Shown here: positions 61,101 to 64,000 of the stretch, in pieces | Position numbering within the stretch: the first letter of the stretch is position 1 | Layout: each line of letters begins with the position of its first letter | Assembly: GCA_963924555.1 (NCBI GenBank) | Contig: OZ004589.1 | Coordinates: forward strand, 7,561,405-7,625,404 | Length of the DNA: 64,000 nt | Origin: Crambe crambe | Lineage: Eukaryota > Porifera > Demospongiae > Poecilosclerida > Crambeidae | Direction of reading: 5' to 3' | Notes under the pieces: model-generated | Databases searched by the model: none | Told to the model about the DNA's origin: nothing | The model's input: only the letters and a program-made list of their open reading frames with translations | Position numbers and translations under genes: made by a program

Positions 61101-64000
61101 GGCTAGGGCTAGGGCTAGGGCTAGGGCTAGGGCTAGGGCTAGGGCTAGGGCTAGGGCTAGGGCTAGGGCTAGGGCTAGGGCTAGGGCTAGGGCTAGGGCT
61201 AGGGCTAGGGCTAGGGCTAGGGCTAGGGCTAGGGCTAGGGCTAGGGCTAGGGCTAGGGCTAGGGCTAGGGCTAGGGCTAGGGCTAGGGCTAGGGCTAGGG
61301 CTAGGGCTAGGGCTAGGGCTAGGGCTAGGGCTAGGGCTAGGGCTAGGGCTAGGGCTAGGGCTAGGGCTAGGGCTAGGGCTAGGGCTAGGGCTAGGGCTAG
61401 GGCTAGGGCTAGGGCTAGGGCTAGGGCTAGGGCTAGGGCTAGGGCTAGGGCTAGGGCTAGGGCTAGGGCTAGGGCTAGGGCTAGGGCTAGGGCTAGGGCT
61501 AGGGCTAGGGCTAGGGCTAGGGCTAGGGCTAGGGCTAGGGCTAGGGCTAGGGCTAGGGCTAGGGCTAGGGCTAGGGCTAGGGCTAGGGCTAGGGCTAGGG
61601 CTAGGGCTAGGGCTAGGGCTAGGGCTAGGGCTAGGGCTAGGGCTAGGGCTAGGGCTAGGGCTAGGGCTAGGGCTAGGGCTAGGGCTAGGGCTAGGGCTAG
61701 GGCTAGGGCTAGGGCTAGGGCTAGGGCTAGGGCTAGGGCTAGGGCTAGGGCTAGGGCTAGGGCTAGGGCTAGGGCTAGGGCTAGGGCTAGGGCTAGGGCT
61801 AGGGCTAGGGCTAGGGCTAGGGCTAGGGCTAGGGCTAGGGCTAGGGCTAGGGCTAGGGCTAGGGCTAGGGCTAGGGCTAGGGCTAGGGCTAGGGCTAGGG
61901 CTAGGGCTAGGGCTAGGGCTAGGGCTAGGGCTAGGGCTAGGGCTAGGGCTAGGGCTAGGGCTAGGGCTAGGGCTAGGGCTAGGGCTAGGGCTAGGGCTAG
62001 GGCTAGGGCTAGGGCTAGGGCTAGGGCTAGGGCTAGGGCTAGGGCTAGGGCTAGGGCTAGGGCTAGGGCTAGGGCTAGGGCTAGGGCTAGGGCTAGGGCT
62101 AGGGCTAGGGCTAGGGCTAGGGCTAGGGCTAGGGCTAGGGCTAGGGCTAGGGCTAGGGCTAGGGCTAGGGCTAGGGCTAGGGCTAGGGCTAGGGCTAGGG
62201 CTAGGGCTAGGGCTAGGGCTAGGGCTAGGGCTAGGGCTAGGGCTAGGGCTAGGGCTAGGGCTAGGGCTAGGGCTAGGGCTAGGGCTAGGGCTAGGGCTAG
62301 GGCTAGGGCTAGGGCTAGGGCTAGGGCTAGGGCTAGGGCTAGGGCTAGGGCTAGGGCTAGGGCTAGGGCTAGGGCTAGGGCTAGGGCTAGGGCTAGGGCT
62401 AGGGCTAGGGCTAGGGCTAGGGCTAGGGCTAGGGCTAGGGCTAGGGCTAGGGCTAGGGCTAGGGCTAGGGCTAGGGCTAGGGCTAGGGCTAGGGCTAGGG
62501 CTAGGGCTAGGGCTAGGGCTAGGGCTAGGGCTAGGGCTAGGGCTAGGGCTAGGGCTAGGGCTAGGGCTAGGGCTAGGGCTAGGGCTAGGGCTAGGGCTAG
62601 GGCTAGGGCTAGGGCTAGGGCTAGGGCTAGGGCTAGGGCTAGGGCTAGGGCTAGGGCTAGGGCTCGGCTCTAGGGCTAGGGCTAGGGCTAGGGCTAGGGC
62701 TAGGGCTAGGGCTAGGGCTAGGGCTAGGGCTAGGGCTAGGGCTAGGGCTAGGGCTAGGGCTAGGGCTAGGGCTAGGGCTAGGGCTAGGGCTAGGGCTAGG
62801 GCTAGGGCTAGGGCTAGGGCTAGGGCTAGGGCTAGGGCTAGGGCTAGGGCTAGGGCTAGGGCTAGGGCTAGGGCTAGGGCTAGGGCTAGGGCTAGGGCTA
62901 GGGCTAGGGCTAGGGCTAGGGCTAGGGCTAGGGCTAGGGCTAGGGCTAGGGCTAGGGCTAGGGCTAGGGCTAGGGCTAGGGCTAGGGCTAGGGCTAGGGC
63001 TAGGGCTAGGGCTAGGGCTAGGGCTAGGGCTAGGGCTAGGGCTAGGGCTAGGGCTAGGGCTAGGGCTAGGGCTAGGGCTAGGGCTAGGGCTAGGGCTAGG
63101 GCTAGGGCTAGGGCTAGGGCTAGGGCTAGGGCTAGGGCTAGGGCTAGGGCTAGGGCTAGGGCTAGGGCTAGGGCTAGGGCTAGGGCTAGGGCTAGGGCTA
63201 GGGCTAGGGCTAGGGCTAGGGCTAGGGCTAGGGCTAGGGCTAGGGCTAGGGCTAGGGCTAGGGCTAGGGCTAGGGCTAGGGCTAGGGCTAGGGCTAGGGC
63301 TAGGGCTAGGGCTAGGGCTAGGGCTAGGGCTAGGGCTAGGGCTAGGGATAGGGCTAGGGCTAGGGCTAGGGCTAGGGCTAGGGCTAGGGCTAGGGCTAGG
63401 GCTAGGGCTAGGGCTAGGGCTAGGGCTAGGGCTAGGGCTAGGGCTAGGGCTAGGGCTAGGGCTAGGGCTAGGGCTAGGGCTAGGGCTAGGGCTAGGGCTA
63501 GGGCTAGGGCTAGGGCTAGGGCTAGGGCTAGGGCTAGGGCTAGGGCTAGGGCTAGGGCTAGGGCTAGGGCTAGGGCTAGGGCTAGGGCTAGGGCTAGGGC
63601 TAGGGCTAGGGCTAGGGCTAGGGCTAGGGCTAGGGCTAGGGCTAGGGCTAGGGCTAGGGCTAGGGCTAGGGCTAGGGCTAGGGCTAGGGCTAGGGCTAGG
63701 GCTAGGGCTAGGGCTAGGGCTAGGGCTAGGGCTAGGGCTAGGGCTAGGGCTAGGGCTAGGGCTAGGGCTAGGGCTAGGGCTAGGGCTAGGGCTAGGGCTA
63801 GGGCTAGGGCTAGGGCTAGGGCTAGGGCTAGGGCTAGGGCTAGGGCTAGGGCTAGGGCTAGGGCTAGGGCTAGGGCTAGGGCTAGGGCTAGGGCTAGGGC
63901 TAGGGCTAGGGCTAGGGCTAGGGCTAGGGCTAGGGCTAGGGCTAGGGCTAGGGCTAGGGCTAGGGCTAGGGCTAGGGCTAGGGCTAGGGCTAGGGCTAGG
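58162..64000 (+). repeat. Telomere-like (CTAGGG)n array
   Basis: About 5.84 kb, roughly 970 hexamers, reaching the right edge of the window. The first unit is CTAGGGG; all others read CTAGGG except one disturbed spot at ~62661-62672 (CTCGGCT inserted in place of a unit) and one single-base variant ATAGGG at ~63348. The G-rich strand runs 5' to 3' toward the right end, the orientation of a true telomere. The canonical animal repeat is TTAGGG, and I see none of it here. The sequence would still form G-quadruplexes, with CTA loops. Confidence 0.93.

Noticed and set aside
58162-64000. CTAGGG array as a base-calling artefact of TTAGGG
   Set aside because: The nanopore telomere errors I know of give other patterns, and ~970 identical units would need a fully systematic error. 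Not excluded without raw reads, so kept as a test in the findings.

Overview
Eukaryotic nuclear DNA running from a compact, gene-dense chromosome arm through a repeat-filled subtelomere into a chromosome-end-like array. All recognisable genes are animal-type (SZT2, ELMOD, ATPAF1, nuclear factor I, SLC35D, HMGCS1, SPTLC1, RPL37, FBXO4, DOCK6/7/8, POLR2E). Genes are split by many short introns (often 50-100 bp) with GT-AG ends, and neighbours are tens to a few hundred bases apart. Together with the divergence of the proteins from vertebrates, this suggests an early-branching metazoan with a compact genome, most likely a demosponge. That assignment is inference.

Region 1 (1-42506) holds 15 genes, largely in alternating tail-to-tail and head-to-head pairs. 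In order: SZT2 (+, 3' part only), ELMOD (-), ATPAF1 (-), a calponin-homology plus SAM protein (+), nuclear factor I (-), an SLC35D-type nucleotide-sugar transporter (-), a divergent MCCC2-like carboxyltransferase (+), a kelch-repeat/coiled-coil protein (-), HMG-CoA synthase (-), SPTLC1 (+), RPL37 (-), FBXO4 (+), a DOCK6/7/8 protein (-), a TM2-like membrane protein (+) and POLR2E (-). Mostly these are housekeeping, lipid-metabolism and signalling genes with no obvious common pathway. HMG-CoA synthase and SPTLC1 (first steps of sterol and sphingolipid synthesis) do share a 236-bp head-to-head promoter, and RPL37/FBXO4 share one carrying a perfect NRF1 palindrome.

Region 2 (42507-49300) is a transition zone. 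It contains six dispersed ~90-bp repeats whose first copy lies just upstream of POLR2E, a ~0.6-kb terminal-inverted-repeat element, a 22-nt C tract, and a decayed unidentified coding region at ~46160-47188.

Region 3 (49300-58161) is subtelomere built from duplicated cassettes. These are a ~126-bp satellite (A), a ~140-160-bp satellite (B), a ~1-kb AT-rich block (C) and a 20-bp minisatellite. Both C copies are followed directly by a 20-bp array, with a different array-specific sequence variant in each case. A second TIR element interrupts a 10-bp minisatellite.

Region 4 (58162-64000, to the window edge) is about 5.8 kb of nearly perfect CTAGGG hexamer, with the G-rich strand running toward the right end as in a real telomere. 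I saw no TTAGGG unit. A telomere made of CTAGGG instead of the canonical animal TTAGGG, built on this ordered subtelomere, is the most notable feature of the window.
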